Positions 7,470 through 16,859 are shown, numbered from the stretch's first letter. The stretch: 64,000 nt of DNA from Candidatus Gastranaerophilales bacterium (GCA_944325785.1 CALVBN010000005.1:1-64000); one strand, 5' to 3'. Made by a program: numbers and translations. Notes: generated by a model not told the origin, from the sequence alone.

Positions 7470-10056
7470 TCGTAAATTCGATTTCATCATCCTTTACATC
7501 AATTTTTATATGGTCGCCGTCTATAAATTTCTGGCTTAATAACAGCTTAGACAACGGGTTTTCTACCATTTGTCTTATTACCCTTTTCAGAGGTCTTGCG
7601 CCGTATATCGGATTAAATCCGCGTCTTGCAAGAAATTCTTTAGCATCTTCAGTTATTTCAAATGTTATATTCTTGTCTGCAAGAAGCGTTCTCAAATGAT
7701 CCATTTGAATATCAACAATAGATGAAAGCTGCTGCATTGTTAACGCTCTGAAGAATATCGTTTCATCAACTCTGTTTAAGAATTCCGGTTTGAAACGCTC
7801 CCTCATTACTGTCATGACTTTTTCTTTTGTTTCTTCAAAATTTGTACCGGCACTGTTCAAAGAGTTTTCAAGAATAATATCACTGCCAATATTACTTGTC
7901 ATGATAATAACGGTATTCTTAAAGTCTACTGTTCTGCCCTTTGAATCGGTCAATCTGCCGTCATCAAATATTTGAAGCATCAGGTTGAATACATCCGGAT
8001 GGGCTTTTTCTATTTCATCAAACAGCACAACTGAATACGGTTTTCTTCTTACCGCTTCCGTAAGCTGTCCGCCTTCTTCATAGCCAACATATCCCGGAGG
8101 CGCTCCGACAAGTCTTGCTACGTTATGTTTTTCCATATATTCAGACATATCAATTCTGATAAGGGCATCCTCATCATTGAACAGGAATTCTGCAAGAGTT
8201 TTAGCAAGCTCTGTTTTGCCGACACCGGTCGGACCTAAGAATATAAATGTACCTATCGGACGTTTAGGGTCTTTTAGACCGGAACGCGCACGTCTTATTG
8301 CATCTGAAACGGTTTCTACAGCTTCATCCTGCCCGATAAGACGTTTGTGAAGCACATCTTCCATTCTCAAGAGCTTCTGCATTTCGCTTTCCATAAGCCT
8401 GTTAACAGGAATGCCTGTCCATTTGCTTACGATTTCCGCAATATCATCGCCGTCAATTTCTTCTTTTAAAAGCTGATTTTCGCTTTTTTCTTTACCTTGA
8501 ATTGACTGCAGTTTCTTTTCCAATTCCATCAGCTTGCCGTATTTAAGCTCGGCTGCGGTCTGCAAATCCGTATTACGTTCAGCTTCCGCGATTTGAGTCT
8601 TAACACGGTCGATTTCTTCTTTTATAGAAGCCTCACCGGTAATGGTATTTTTCTCAACTTCCCACTGCGCTTTCAATTTAGATATCTTAGACTCTAAATC
8701 GTCAATTTCGGAAGTTAATTTGTCAATCTTTGCAATACATTCCGGAGAAGTTTCTTTTTTCAAGGCTTCTCTTTCTATTTCAAGCTGAATTTTCTGCCTC
8801 ATCATAACATCAATTTCTTCCGGCATTGAATCAATCTCGATACGCAGAGCGGAAGCCGCTTCATCAATCAAGTCAATCGCTTTGTCCGGCAGAAATCTGT
8901 CTGTTATGTACCTGTCAGATAATTGCGCCGCCGCGATTAGAGCGCTGTCTAAAATACGGACTCCGTGGTGGACTTCATATTTCTCTTTCAGCCCTCTTAA
9001 TATAGAAATAGTATCCTCTACTGACGGCTCATCAACCATAACAGGCTGGAAACGCCGTTCAAGAGCAGGGTCTTTTTCGATATATTTACGGTATTCATTA
9101 ATAGTTGTAGCACCGATAGTTCTTAGTTCGCCTCTTGCAAGCATCGGCTTTAAGAGGTTGCCGGCATCCATTGAGCCTTCTGTAGCGCCTGCGCCGACAA
9201 CGGTATGAAGTTCATCAATAAACATTACAATCTCGCCGTTTGATTCCTGAACTTCTTTCAGAACAGCTTTCAAACGCTCTTCAAATTCGCCTCTGAACTT
9301 GGCGCCTGCAACGAGCGCGCCTAAATCCAAGGATATTAATTTTACATCCTTCAAGCTTTCGGGCACATCGCCTCTTACAATTCTCTGTGCTAAGCCTTCG
9401 ACAATAGCCGTTTTACCGACACCAGGCTCGCCGATTAGAACCGGATTGTTTTTGGTTCTTCTGTTTAAGACTTGTATAATACGCCTTACTTCTTCATCCC
9501 TGCCGATTACAGGGTCAAGTTTGCCCTTGCGGGCTTTTTCGGTCAGGTCTGTTGAATATTTTTCAAGCGCCTTCATATTTTCTTCTGCATTTTTATTATC
9601 CACTTTTTTGTTACCTCTAATCTTTCTCATTGCGTTCAAAACTGCATTTGTGTCAACTCCGTTACGCTTTAACAAATCTTTGATAAAAGAGCCTTCCAGT
9701 TTTGTCATCGCAATTAATATACATTCAATTCCTATAAAATCATCTTTCAAGCTTTCAGCTTCTTGAGTCGCAATTTCAAGCAGAGCATTTGTATCTCTTG
9801 ATAAAAACACCTGCTGAGAAGCCGTTACGCCCGAAAGTGTCGGATATTCCTTAATTCTTGCAACAACCGCATTAATAAAATTCTGATTCAACAGCTTCAG
9901 CTCTTCCAAGTAGTCCTTCGAGATTCCTTTATCCTCAATCATCGCCATTACAATATGCTCCGGCTGAACCTCAGAATTTTTATAAAAATCTTTTTTTGCA
10001 TTTGCCGCAAAAATAATTTCCTGCGAATAGTTTGTAAATTTTTCAAAATTAATCAT
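7465..10056 (-). CDS. clpB: ATP-dependent disaggregase ClpB
   Basis: ClpB is a hexameric AAA+ chaperone that works with DnaK to pull apart aggregated proteins. The 863-residue protein has the Clp N-domain (about 1-140), first AAA module with GEPGVGKTA, a long coiled-coil M-domain (about 400-520, which distinguishes it from ClpA and ClpC), and a second AAA module with GPTGVGKTE and ARPLKR near the end. I start at the ATG at 10056 (MINFEKF), preceded by GGAG at 8 nt, rather than an in-frame TTG 21 nt upstream. I saw no CIRCE element, so its heat regulation is not apparent. Confidence 0.97.
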   Translation of the reverse strand: MINFEKFTNYSQEIIFAANAKKDFYKNSEVQPEHIVMAMIEDKGISKDYLEELKLLNQNFINAVVARIKEYPTLSGVTASQQVFLSRDTNALLEIATQEAESLKDDFIGIECILIAMTKLEGSFIKDLLKRNGVDTNAVLNAMRKIRGNKKVDNKNAEENMKALEKYSTDLTEKARKGKLDPVIGRDEEVRRIIQVLNRRTKNNPVLIGEPGVGKTAIVEGLAQRIVRGDVPESLKDVKLISLDLGALVAGAKFRGEFEERLKAVLKEVQESNGEIVMFIDELHTVVGAGATEGSMDAGNLLKPMLARGELRTIGATTINEYRKYIEKDPALERRFQPVMVDEPSVEDTISILRGLKEKYEVHHGVRILDSALIAAAQLSDRYITDRFLPDKAIDLIDEAASALRIEIDSMPEEIDVMMRQKIQLEIEREALKKETSPECIAKIDKLTSEIDDLESKISKLKAQWEVEKNTITGEASIKEEIDRVKTQIAEAERNTDLQTAAELKYGKLMELEKKLQSIQGKEKSENQLLKEEIDGDDIAEIVSKWTGIPVNRLMESEMQKLLRMEDVLHKRLIGQDEAVETVSDAIRRARSGLKDPKRPIGTFIFLGPTGVGKTELAKTLAEFLFNDEDALIRIDMSEYMEKHNVARLVGAPPGYVGYEEGGQLTEAVRRKPYSVVLFDEIEKAHPDVFNLMLQIFDDGRLTDSKGRTVDFKNTVIIMTSNIGSDIILENSLNSAGTNFEETKEKVMTVMRERFKPEFLNRVDETIFFRALTMQQLSSIVDIQMDHLRTLLADKNITFEITEDAKEFLARRGFNPIYGARPLKRVIRQMVENPLSKLLLSQKFIDGDHIKIDVKDDEIEFTK

Positions 10057-10142
10057 ATTTTTAACTCCGTGGGGCAAGATTCTTACTTATTTTTCATTAC
10101 CCTATTTATATTTTAATGGCAATTTTGAAAAATCAAGAAAAA

Positions 10143-10559
10143 TTAACGATTATTTAATTTTTTAGAAACTTTAGCAAACACTTCCTCAAAGCTCTCTATG
10201 GGTTCAAGGCGGTATCCGCAGTGTTCAGCGAGTGTTCCGCCCATTTTAAACAGCTCTTCCTGCGGATACCGCCTGCAGATTCCAGGGCGGGTTCTGTGAA
10301 TCGTACATTTGTTAGTTGTTTTATCAAGCTTTGTACACTCAAATACAAGTCCTGTTTCATCTTTGTCTATTATTTTTAAATATGTATAAAACGGATGAAG
10401 CTTCTGCAGTTTTTTAAATTCTTCTTCGTTTTGAATTACATTTTTATGCTTCACATAAATTTTCTGGCAGCATCTTCCGCATCCATTGCAGGAGCCGGTG
10501 CGGTAGTATTTTTTCCGCAATATATAGAGGTAAAAAAACTTTCTTAACTTTTTAAACAT
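10143..10559 (-). CDS. YkgJ-family cysteine cluster protein
   Basis: A 138-residue small protein with the YkgJ pattern: CNGCGRCC at about residues 24-31, then C, C and H spaced along the chain (FECTKLD, NKCTIHRTRPGICRRYP) and a late AEHCGY. This set of cysteines is thought to hold zinc or an iron-sulfur cluster; the function is unknown. A basic, aromatic N-terminus (FKKLRKFFYLYILRKKYY) could associate with the membrane. The start codon overlaps the end of the upstream TPR gene by 8 bp, indicating translational coupling. It is the last gene of the three-gene operon starting at 12093. Confidence 0.8.
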   Translation of the reverse strand: MFKKLRKFFYLYILRKKYYRTGSCNGCGRCCQKIYVKHKNVIQNEEEFKKLQKLHPFYTYLKIIDKDETGLVFECTKLDKTTNKCTIHRTRPGICRRYPQEELFKMGGTLAEHCGYRLEPIESFEEVFAKVSKKLNNR

Positions 10560-11733
10560 CCATTACCCGTGATTTTGCCAGTTTATACTCTGCCGAATTC
10601 TCATTTGCCATAAGCATGACTTTTGAAAAATACTTGTTCGCAGTTTTGTAATTTCCGTCAGCGTAAAATTCTCCTCCCTTTTCAAGGCATGTTTTTATTA
10701 TTCTTGCTTCCGGATTGATAAATGATTTTATTCTGTCGATTCTGTCACCGACTTTATCCTGCATTCTTTCGTTTAATATTACGCAGTTTTCATATTCCAT
10801 TAATGCCAGATGATAGTTATTATCTTCATAATAATTATCGCCCCACTCTTTGTGTCCTTGATAACTCAAATCATCAAAAGACGAGTTTAAATCTTTTACC
10901 ATCTGCAGTGTTTTTAAATATTCTTCTTGATTATGCAAAACCAGCGGAAGCAGACGCCTCATTGTGCAATAGGCTGCAGTATAATCACCAAGATTAATAA
11001 ATACGGAAGCAAGTTTCTGCAGAACATCCAAGGACTTGCCGTCAAGACACAGCGCCTGTTTCAGATAAATAAGGGCGTGCATATTATCATTCTCATCCAG
11101 ATACACTTTCCCTAGCAAATGATTGATATCAAAGCTTACCGGCATATTTTTAACAGCAAAAGTCAAATATTCTATTGCAGACTTATTATTTTTTGCAGAG
11201 ATTGCTCTTTGTGCTTTCTGCAAAAAATCATTCCCGATTTCACCGCACTTAGTTATACTATCTTTGATAACAGAATATGATTTGCTTTTATCTTTGGCAT
11301 ATTTCAGATACTTTTCATAATAAAAAACAGACTGAAATTTCATCCCTTTAGAAAAATAAGATGTTGCAAGATTTAAACATACTGCCTCGTCATCCGGCTT
11401 ATAAGCATAAGCACAGCACCAGTTTTCTATAGCTTGTTTTATATTCTCTCTTTTATAAAAAAGATTGCCTAGATAAAGGTAGGATGGATTTTTAAAACCC
11501 TCGAGCGCTATGGATTTTTTGAAGTATTCTTCTGCAGGAAGAAAATCATTTAATTTGTAATAGCATCTTCCGATTTCATAATACAATTTGTAAGAAATGC
11601 TTGTATTAAGCATACTCAAATAAAGCTTTAACGCAGCGGAATAATCTCCTTTCAAATAATGATTTTTCGCCGCATCAAACCTTTGATTCTCTATATCAGA
11701 GTTATCAACTATATAATAACCGGAGGATTCCAT
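10552..11733 (-). CDS. TPR-repeat protein
   Basis: The 393-residue protein is built of tetratricopeptide repeats: for example ALKLYLSMLN, YYEIGRCYYKLNDFLPAEEY, YLYLGNLFYKRENIKQAIEN and LLGKVYLDENDNMHALIYLK. No signal peptide or membrane segment is seen, so it is probably a cytoplasmic scaffold. It lies between a small protein with a flagellar-type promoter and a YkgJ protein, with an 18-bp gap to the former and an 8-bp overlap with the latter. Because that promoter carries the flagellar-operon motif, a role in flagellar assembly or regulation is possible but unproven. Confidence 0.8.
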   Translation of the reverse strand: MESSGYYIVDNSDIENQRFDAAKNHYLKGDYSAALKLYLSMLNTSISYKLYYEIGRCYYKLNDFLPAEEYFKKSIALEGFKNPSYLYLGNLFYKRENIKQAIENWCCAYAYKPDDEAVCLNLATSYFSKGMKFQSVFYYEKYLKYAKDKSKSYSVIKDSITKCGEIGNDFLQKAQRAISAKNNKSAIEYLTFAVKNMPVSFDINHLLGKVYLDENDNMHALIYLKQALCLDGKSLDVLQKLASVFINLGDYTAAYCTMRRLLPLVLHNQEEYLKTLQMVKDLNSSFDDLSYQGHKEWGDNYYEDNNYHLALMEYENCVILNERMQDKVGDRIDRIKSFINPEARIIKTCLEKGGEFYADGNYKTANKYFSKVMLMANENSAEYKLAKSRVMDV

Positions 11734-11751
11734 AGCCTAATTTTATCATAT

Positions 11752-12093
11752 TTAAAGTTCTAAATCATCCCACAATTTAGAATTTGTTACAAGCTCTGAT
11801 AAAACATCATCCTCGTATACGTCTACAACGCCGTCATTAAATAACTCTTTCATTTTATCAAGATGCGAAGTGTCATCCAAATCGCTTGTTGCAATTTTGT
11901 TAAACTTATTAATATCCAAATCCCGTTGAAATAATTCCATAGCATTGGAAGAAATTTCCGTTTTGTCAACATACGGATTTGAACTGTAACCGGTCTTTTG
12001 AAGGTTTGCTCTGATTGCAGCCAGATTAATAATATTAGAAGCGTTACCCAGCTGAGAATTATATAAATTATTATCATTAATGTTGTTGAACAT
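11752..12093 (-). CDS. Hypothetical protein under a flagellar-type promoter, 113 aa
   Basis: I do not recognise this protein. It is acidic, Asn-rich at the N-terminus (MFNNINDNNLYNSQ) and otherwise likely helical, ending KLWDDLEL, with no membrane segment or signal peptide. A GGGAG ribosome site lies upstream of the ATG. It is first in an operon with a TPR protein and a YkgJ protein. Its size, charge and the motif-bearing promoter would suit a flagellar chaperone, regulator or small anti-sigma factor, but no family signature supports any of these. Confidence 0.65.
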   Translation of the reverse strand: MFNNINDNNLYNSQLGNASNIINLAAIRANLQKTGYSSNPYVDKTEISSNAMELFQRDLDINKFNKIATSDLDDTSHLDKMKELFNDGVVDVYEDDVLSELVTNSKLWDDLEL

Positions 12094-12128
12094 GAGACCC
12101 TAATCTCCCCGATTATTTTCTTTTCATT

Positions 12129-12183
12129 ATTATACATTTTAACCGGTTTGTTATCAACTGTTTAGAGGATATTTTTCATCAAA
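12129..12183 (-). promoter_or_regulatory. Promoter with flagellar-type operator
   Basis: Minus strand: TATAAT (12134-12129), 17-bp spacer, TTGATA (12157-12152), and directly upstream ATATCCTCTAAACAG. The block ATCAACTGTTTAGAGGA on the plus strand is identical to that at 43384-43400, upstream of the fliN-like operon. Confidence 0.75.
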
Positions 12184-12298
12184 TATTTAAGATAACGCAT
12201 GGTTTTAAAATACAACTCTGCATATAAGCAAACAATATTATCAAACAACACAAAAAATATAAAATTTAATAATACAGTTTTTGTGTTAAAATCTATTT

Positions 12299-12646
12299 AT
12301 GTTTAGACACATTGCACCAATTATATTATTGTTGATATCAAATATTTTCATGACATTTGCATGGTACGGGCATCTGCGTTTTAGAAGTCTTCCGCTTTTA
12401 ATCGTTATACTTGCCAGCTGGGGTATTGCTTTTTTTGAATACTGCTTTCAAGTTCCGGCAAACAGAATAGGATACAACTGCTATAATGCAGTGCAGTTAA
12501 AAACCATACAGGAAGTCATAACCCTTACGGTATTCTCTTTCTTTTCTGTTCTTTATCTAAAAGAAGAGTTTAAGTGGAACTACCTTGTCGGATTTATTTT
12601 CATCGTTTTAGCAGTAATTTTTATCTTCAAAGGCAAGGGGGGGTAA
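12299..12646 (+). CDS. DUF486 / DMT-like small membrane protein
   Basis: The 115-residue protein has four predicted membrane helices and matches the DUF486 family, with the signature SNIFMTFAWYGHL at about residues 14-26. These proteins resemble small multidrug-type transporters of the DMT superfamily; the substrate is unknown. There is no ribosome site. The -10 box TGTTAAAAT ends 6 nt before the ATG, so the transcript probably begins at the A of the start codon (leaderless). It is followed by rimO after a G-rich spacer with repeated GTAAATG. Confidence 0.8.
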   Translation: MFRHIAPIILLLISNIFMTFAWYGHLRFRSLPLLIVILASWGIAFFEYCFQVPANRIGYNCYNAVQLKTIQEVITLTVFSFFSVLYLKEEFKWNYLVGFIFIVLAVIFIFKGKGG

Positions 12647-12710
12647 ATGAGGAGTAAATGAGGGTAAATGGAGAACTCCAAGAATGAATAAGGATAAAGG
12701 AATAAGCCGG

Positions 12711-14003
12711 ATGAAAAAAATAGCTCTTATAAGCCACGGATGTGCAAAAAATTTGGTCGATTCAGAATTGATACTGGGGCTTCTTGCCCAAAACGGGTAT
12801 GAAATTACTCTTAATGAGGATGAAACAGATACCGTAATCGTTAACACCTGCTCATTTATTGCCGATGCAGAGCGGGAATCTATCCGGTCAATACTTGAAC
12901 TTGCGGACAAAGGAAAAAGAATAATTGTAACAGGATGCCTTCCGCAAAAGCATCCGGAGGAGCTTAAGAAAGAAATTCCGGAAATTTCGGCTGTACTAGG
13001 CACAACAGATTTTACAAAGATTATTGATGTTTTGAAGCAGACGGAATATGTAAATGAGGTTAATCCCGAGCCTGAATACATTTATCCAGAGAATATTGAA
13101 CGTCAGCAGATTACAATGGGTGCAAGCTCTTATATAAAAATCGCTGACGGATGCAATTACAGATGCGGTTATTGTATTATTCCGTATCTTAGAGGGAACT
13201 ACCATTCAAGAAAAATTGAAAATATTGTTAAAGAAGCCAAAAAAATGGTGCAAAAAGGCGTAACCGAAATTATTCTTGTAGCGCAGGATACCACAAGCTA
13301 CGGCATTGATATTTATAAAAAACCTATGCTTGCTAAACTCCTTGAGGAACTGGACAAAATTAAAGATTTGGGCTGGATTAGGGTAATGTATGCGTATCCG
13401 ACAATGATGAGCAATGAACTTTTAGACACCATTGCAAGGCTGGATAAGGTTGTTAAATATGTTGACATTCCGCTTCAGCATTCACATCCGGAAATGCTGA
13501 AAATGATGAACCGCCCTGCTTTTGATTACCGCCCTATGATAGAAAATATTAGAAAAAGAATTCCCAATGTTTCAATAAGGACTGCTTTCATCGTGGGCTA
13601 TCCGGGAGAAGGCGAAGAACATTTTGAACACCTCTGCAAATTTGTTCAAGATATGAAATTTGACAGAATGGGCGTGTTTACATATTCAAGAGAAAAAGGC
13701 ACCCCCTCATACAATATGCCAAATAGAGTAAATGCAAAAACAGCAAAAGCCCGCTATAAAAAGCTTATGGAAATACAACAGGGGATTTCTGCAGAAAGAA
13801 ATAAATCTTTTGTCGGCAAAACAATACCCTGCATAATAGAATGCTATTCTGACAGCGGAGAAGTAATCGCCCGCACTCCTTATGATGCGCCGGAAATAGA
13901 TGGTGTTGTCAATATAAAAACTAATAAACAGGTTATACCAGGAGATATTGAACAGGTCAAAATTATTGGTGCTGATGAGTATGACCTAATTGGCGAATTG
14001 TAA
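12711..14003 (+). CDS. rimO: Ribosomal protein S12 methylthiotransferase RimO
   Basis: RimO is a radical SAM enzyme with two iron-sulfur clusters that adds a methylthio group to Asp88 of ribosomal protein S12. The 430-residue protein shows the N-terminal cluster domain (ISHGCAKNLVDSE, then VNTCSF and GCLPQ), the radical SAM motif CNYRCGYCIIPYLRG and a C-terminal TRAM domain (from about VGKTIPCI). CAKNLVDSE and the absence of MiaB-specific features separate it from MiaB. I use the ATG at 12711, with AAAGGA about 9 nt upstream, because family members start MKKIALISHG; an ATG 27 nt earlier is also possible. Confidence 0.95.
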   Translation: MKKIALISHGCAKNLVDSELILGLLAQNGYEITLNEDETDTVIVNTCSFIADAERESIRSILELADKGKRIIVTGCLPQKHPEELKKEIPEISAVLGTTDFTKIIDVLKQTEYVNEVNPEPEYIYPENIERQQITMGASSYIKIADGCNYRCGYCIIPYLRGNYHSRKIENIVKEAKKMVQKGVTEIILVAQDTTSYGIDIYKKPMLAKLLEELDKIKDLGWIRVMYAYPTMMSNELLDTIARLDKVVKYVDIPLQHSHPEMLKMMNRPAFDYRPMIENIRKRIPNVSIRTAFIVGYPGEGEEHFEHLCKFVQDMKFDRMGVFTYSREKGTPSYNMPNRVNAKTAKARYKKLMEIQQGISAERNKSFVGKTIPCIIECYSDSGEVIARTPYDAPEIDGVVNIKTNKQVIPGDIEQVKIIGADEYDLIGEL

Positions 14004-14141
14004 AGGGTTTAACTTTGAAGATATGCTGTAGTCGCATGCATATTATTTTTTAATCCGCATTCAATTATTTGGAATACCAGTCTGCAGGATTAGGCTGGAT
14101 AAGTAAAAAAATAGAGATACCATTAAAGAATTTATTTGAAT

Positions 14142-14175
14142 AAAAAGGCGGGTTTTATGAAACCCGCCTTTTTAT
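14142..14175. terminator. Bidirectional terminator between rimO and adk
   Basis: A 14-bp perfect stem (AAAAAGGCGGGTTT with its complement), 4-nt loop, with A- and T-tracts on both sides, serves the convergent rimO and adk genes. Confidence 0.9.
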
Positions 14176-14177
14176 AA

Positions 14178-14840
14178 TTAACCTTCAATAATCTTAATAA
14201 GTCTGTCCCATACTTCATCGATTTCGCCGTTTGCATCAAGCTTGTATAAAACACCTTTATCTTCATAGAATTTTACAAGCGGAGCAGTTTCTCTAAAGTA
14301 TGTGTCAAAACGCGCTTTTGCGGTTTCTTCGTTGTCGTCTGCTCTTGTTTTTAATTCAGTTCCGCATTTATCGCAGATATTTTCAACCTTTGACGGTTTA
14401 AATTTTTTGTTATAAATTTCACCGCATTTAGGGCATGATTGGCGGGCTACAATTCTATCTATAAGAATTTGGGTATCAATATCAAAATAAATCGCCTTGA
14501 ATGATACTTCCTGCCCTTTATCAACTTCCGCATTGATTTTTTCAAGCATTTCTGCCTGTTCTAAGCTTCTTGGATAACCGTCAAGCACATAGCCGTTCTT
14601 GCAGTCATCCCCCGCAAGTTTCTTTGCAATAATTCTGCCGACCAAATCAGCGGGAACAAGCTGTCCCTTGTCTATAAATGATTTGGCAAATTTACCCTCT
14701 TCTGTGCCGTTAGCGATTTCTGCTCTCAAAAGCGAACCAGTATCAACGTGCGGAAAGCCGAGATATTCAGACAGCCTGTTAGTTTGAGTGCCTTTTCCGC
14801 ATGCCGGAGGACCCAGAAAAATAAGTTCTTTTTTAATCAT
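14178..14840 (-). CDS. adk: Adenylate kinase
   Basis: Adenylate kinase interconverts ATP, ADP and AMP. The 220-residue protein has the P-loop GPPACGKGTQ at about residues 8-17, the AMP-site DGYPRSLEQAEML, and the long-form lid in which four cysteines (CPKCGEIYN, later CDKCG) bind zinc, as in many Gram-positive and cyanobacterial enzymes. AAGGAG lies 9 nt before the ATG at 14840; the open frame extends upstream through non-conserved sequence, which I exclude. A promoter is present, and the gene appears to be transcribed alone. Confidence 0.96.
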   Translation of the reverse strand: MIKKELIFLGPPACGKGTQTNRLSEYLGFPHVDTGSLLRAEIANGTEEGKFAKSFIDKGQLVPADLVGRIIAKKLAGDDCKNGYVLDGYPRSLEQAEMLEKINAEVDKGQEVSFKAIYFDIDTQILIDRIVARQSCPKCGEIYNKKFKPSKVENICDKCGTELKTRADDNEETAKARFDTYFRETAPLVKFYEDKGVLYKLDANGEIDEVWDRLIKIIEG

Positions 14841-14865
14841 ATAATTATCTCCTTCTTCAATATTT

Positions 14866-14893
14866 ATTATAAAACTAAAAGGTAAAATGTAAA
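14866..14893 (-). promoter_or_regulatory. adk promoter
   Basis: TTTACA (14893-14888), 16 bp, TATAAT (14871-14866) on the minus strand. Confidence 0.65.
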
Positions 14894-14999
14894 ATTTGTA
14901 AATTTGAATATTATATTGTAAAAAAATGTTAAAATTCCGGCTTCTAAAGACAATTTTCACTACATTTATAACTTTATATATATAGTGAAGGTGTGCAGT

Positions 15000-15848
15000 A
15001 TGACAGGAATCAGCCCGATACTTTATCAGAACGAAGTTGCTAAACTCCCTCAAGTTCAGTCAGACTATGAGGAGGTAAAAAAACGCGTTGATAAAGAGAA
15101 TAAGCTCACCTCCATTTTTGATATTATACCGAGTTTGAGAAGGGTTGAGAGAGTTCCGGACAAAATTGAACAATCAGAATATGTGCCTGCTATGGGTTTG
15201 GTTTCGCTTGCGCTCCTTAATGCTCCGGAGGATTGGCGCGATATGAAATCAGCCTATTCTCAAATCAAATCTAAGGCAAAAGGAAATCCTTTTGCGCCTT
15301 CCTATGATTACAAAACCGCCCAGCATCCGTTCTCATTTTTTAGAGGCACACTGCTTCACAAGTTTGTAAACCCTCAAACAAGCCCCTGCCCCAAACTGGC
15401 AAAATGGCTGTTGAAAAATGATACAACACTGTGGGATACAAAACTTGGAGACATTGTTTCAAAATCATTTGATGTTCAAACTTCAAAAATTACTACCAAA
15501 ATAGAGAATATAACTTCAACCAAAGAAAACCCTTCTTTGGTACATGCAAAGCAATTCGTTACAAAAGCTAAATTTGGCGAATTAACAGCCCGAGCAATGA
15601 CAAGAACAACAAAAATCGGTACAGCTGTTCTCGGAGGATTAGAAGCTATACATCTGCTAAAGGAAATTGCCGAAGGAGAAAACGTAATAAAATCTACCGC
15701 AAAATCCGCATTAAACCTAGTCGGTTCAATTGCCGGAATAGGTTATGGCGGTGCTATCGGCGCAAAACTATGCGGTCCGGTCGGTTCGCTTGTTGGTATG
15801 GGCTTAGGGGCAATTGCAGGAAACCAAATTGCTAAACTGGCAGATTAG
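15000..15848 (+). CDS. Hypothetical protein with C-terminal glycine zipper
   Basis: The 282-residue protein has no family I recognise. Residues up to about 210 are hydrophilic and basic. The last 55 residues alternate glycine and hydrophobic residues (GSIAGIGYGGAIGAKLCG, GSLVGMGLGAIAGNQIAKL), a glycine-zipper pattern typical of proteins that insert into or span membranes, including some phage and bacteriocin-like proteins. No signal peptide is seen. I use the ATG at 15000, with GAAGGTG 7 nt upstream, instead of an in-frame GTG 15 nt earlier. It converges on the three tandem small genes that follow, 3 bp from overlap. Confidence 0.65.
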   Translation: MTGISPILYQNEVAKLPQVQSDYEEVKKRVDKENKLTSIFDIIPSLRRVERVPDKIEQSEYVPAMGLVSLALLNAPEDWRDMKSAYSQIKSKAKGNPFAPSYDYKTAQHPFSFFRGTLLHKFVNPQTSPCPKLAKWLLKNDTTLWDTKLGDIVSKSFDVQTSKITTKIENITSTKENPSLVHAKQFVTKAKFGELTARAMTRTTKIGTAVLGGLEAIHLLKEIAEGENVIKSTAKSALNLVGSIAGIGYGGAIGAKLCGPVGSLVGMGLGAIAGNQIAKLAD

Positions 15849-16108
15849 CCCCTTTTAATACATTCTAATACATGGTTAAAAAATCCCATACTTCCTTCTC
15901 TAACATATTTTTTAACCGCCATCATTGTATCGACACCGTCTTTTGCAGAAATATCCTTAAACAAATTTACATCATCTCTAAGTGACTCATACCAGCAACC
16001 TTCAATATCGCCTCTTCTTCTATACCACTCTTCAGCCTTCTTCAAGTACTTTTGATTAACTGCTTGAAACTGCGGGCGCGGTGTTGTATTACTAAAATCT
16101 ATTCTCAT
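15845..16108 (-). CDS. Tandem paralogue 3, unknown small protein
   Basis: The 87-residue protein belongs to a family of three adjacent copies here. It begins MRIDFSNTTPRPQFQAVNQK, then KAEEWYRRRGDIEGCWYESL, DDVNLFKDISAKDGVDTMMA and a helical end (FFNHVLECIKRG). It has no signal or membrane segment; the N-terminal RPQFQAV segment is in all copies. The upstream spacer with AAAGGAG and the first 20 codons are identical in this copy and the next, a sign of recent duplication or conversion. Function unknown. The stop codon overlaps the end of the convergent glycine-zipper gene by 4 bp. Confidence 0.7.
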   Translation of the reverse strand: MRIDFSNTTPRPQFQAVNQKYLKKAEEWYRRRGDIEGCWYESLRDDVNLFKDISAKDGVDTMMAVKKYVREGSMGFFNHVLECIKRG

Positions 16109-16133
16109 AATTAACTCCTTTTATCCTAACAGA

Positions 16134-16397
16134 TTAAGCATTTTTAATATTTTTCAGTAAGGTGTCATATGCTTTTTTACTGCCTTCATTTACATATTTC
16201 CTCGCAACATTAATAGTATCTATAGCATCTTGCTTAGGTACATCTTTAAAAAGAATTACATCATCACATAATGACTCATACCATGAACTGTCAATATCGC
16301 CAATTCTTCTATACCACTCTTCAGCTTTTTTCAAATACTTTTGATTAACTGCTTGAAACTGCGGGCGCGGTGTTGTATTACTAAAATCTATTCTCAT
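16134..16397 (-). CDS. Tandem paralogue 2, unknown small protein
   Basis: 87 residues, same length and start as paralogue 3. The middle has diverged (CDDVILFKDVPKQDAIDTIN) and the end reads YDTLLKNIKNA. It shares RRIGDID with paralogue 1 and the N-terminus with paralogue 3, so the copies appear to be mosaics. Repeat period is 289 bp, with AAAGGAG before the ATG. Confidence 0.7.
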   Translation of the reverse strand: MRIDFSNTTPRPQFQAVNQKYLKKAEEWYRRIGDIDSSWYESLCDDVILFKDVPKQDAIDTINVARKYVNEGSKKAYDTLLKNIKNA

Positions 16398-16422
16398 AAT
16401 TAACTCCTTTTAATCCTGCAGA

Positions 16423-16734
16423 TTAGCCTCTTTTAACACATTCTAAGACGTGGTTAAAAGCTTTCATACTTCCTTCTCTAACATATTTTTTAACCGCCAT
16501 CATTGTATCAACACCATCTTGAGCAGAAATATCTTTAAACAAGTTTACATCATCCCTAAGCGACTCATACCAGGAAGTGTCAATATCGCCAATTCTTCTA
16601 TACCACTCTTCAGCTTTCTTCAAGTATTTTTGATTAACTGCTTGAAAAGCCGGCTGTCTGCAGTTTGAATTATAATTCATCCCGAGGCTGTTTGCCCCGT
16701 TTACACCATTTACCCCATTTACCCCTATTTTCAT
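16423..16734 (-). CDS. Tandem paralogue 1, with VNG-repeat N-terminus
   Basis: First gene of the tandem set, 103 residues from the ATG at 16734, which has AAAGGAG 8 nt upstream (an upstream GTG is less likely). The N-terminus is replaced by MKIGVNGVNGVNGAN, encoded by a 9-bp tandem repeat of GGGGTAAAT-type units, before joining the shared part at PAFQAVNQKYLKKAEEWYRR. The GTAAATG unit is the same word found in several intergenic regions of this window, so the N-terminus may have been captured from such a repeat. Function unknown. Confidence 0.7.
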   Translation of the reverse strand: MKIGVNGVNGVNGANSLGMNYNSNCRQPAFQAVNQKYLKKAEEWYRRIGDIDTSWYESLRDDVNLFKDISAQDGVDTMMAVKKYVREGSMKAFNHVLECVKRG

Positions 16735-16830
16735 GACACACACTCCTTTTTGTTTATAATAGCATAATAAATTGTTTATGCAAAATTGTAAAGAGCGGGC
16801 AGTAAAGTTTAAAACCCAACAGCTATAAAA

Positions 16831-16859
16831 TTGATTTCTTTAAACTCATCCGGTATAAT
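16831..16859 (+). promoter_or_regulatory. Promoter of the DUF1848 gene
   Basis: TTGATT (16831-16836), 17 bp, TATAAT (16854-16859). Confidence 0.75.

Noticed and set aside
14841..15053. 71-residue N-terminal extension of adenylate kinase
   Set aside because: The strong AAGGAG site and conserved start are at 14840; the extension overlaps the promoter and has no conserved sequence.
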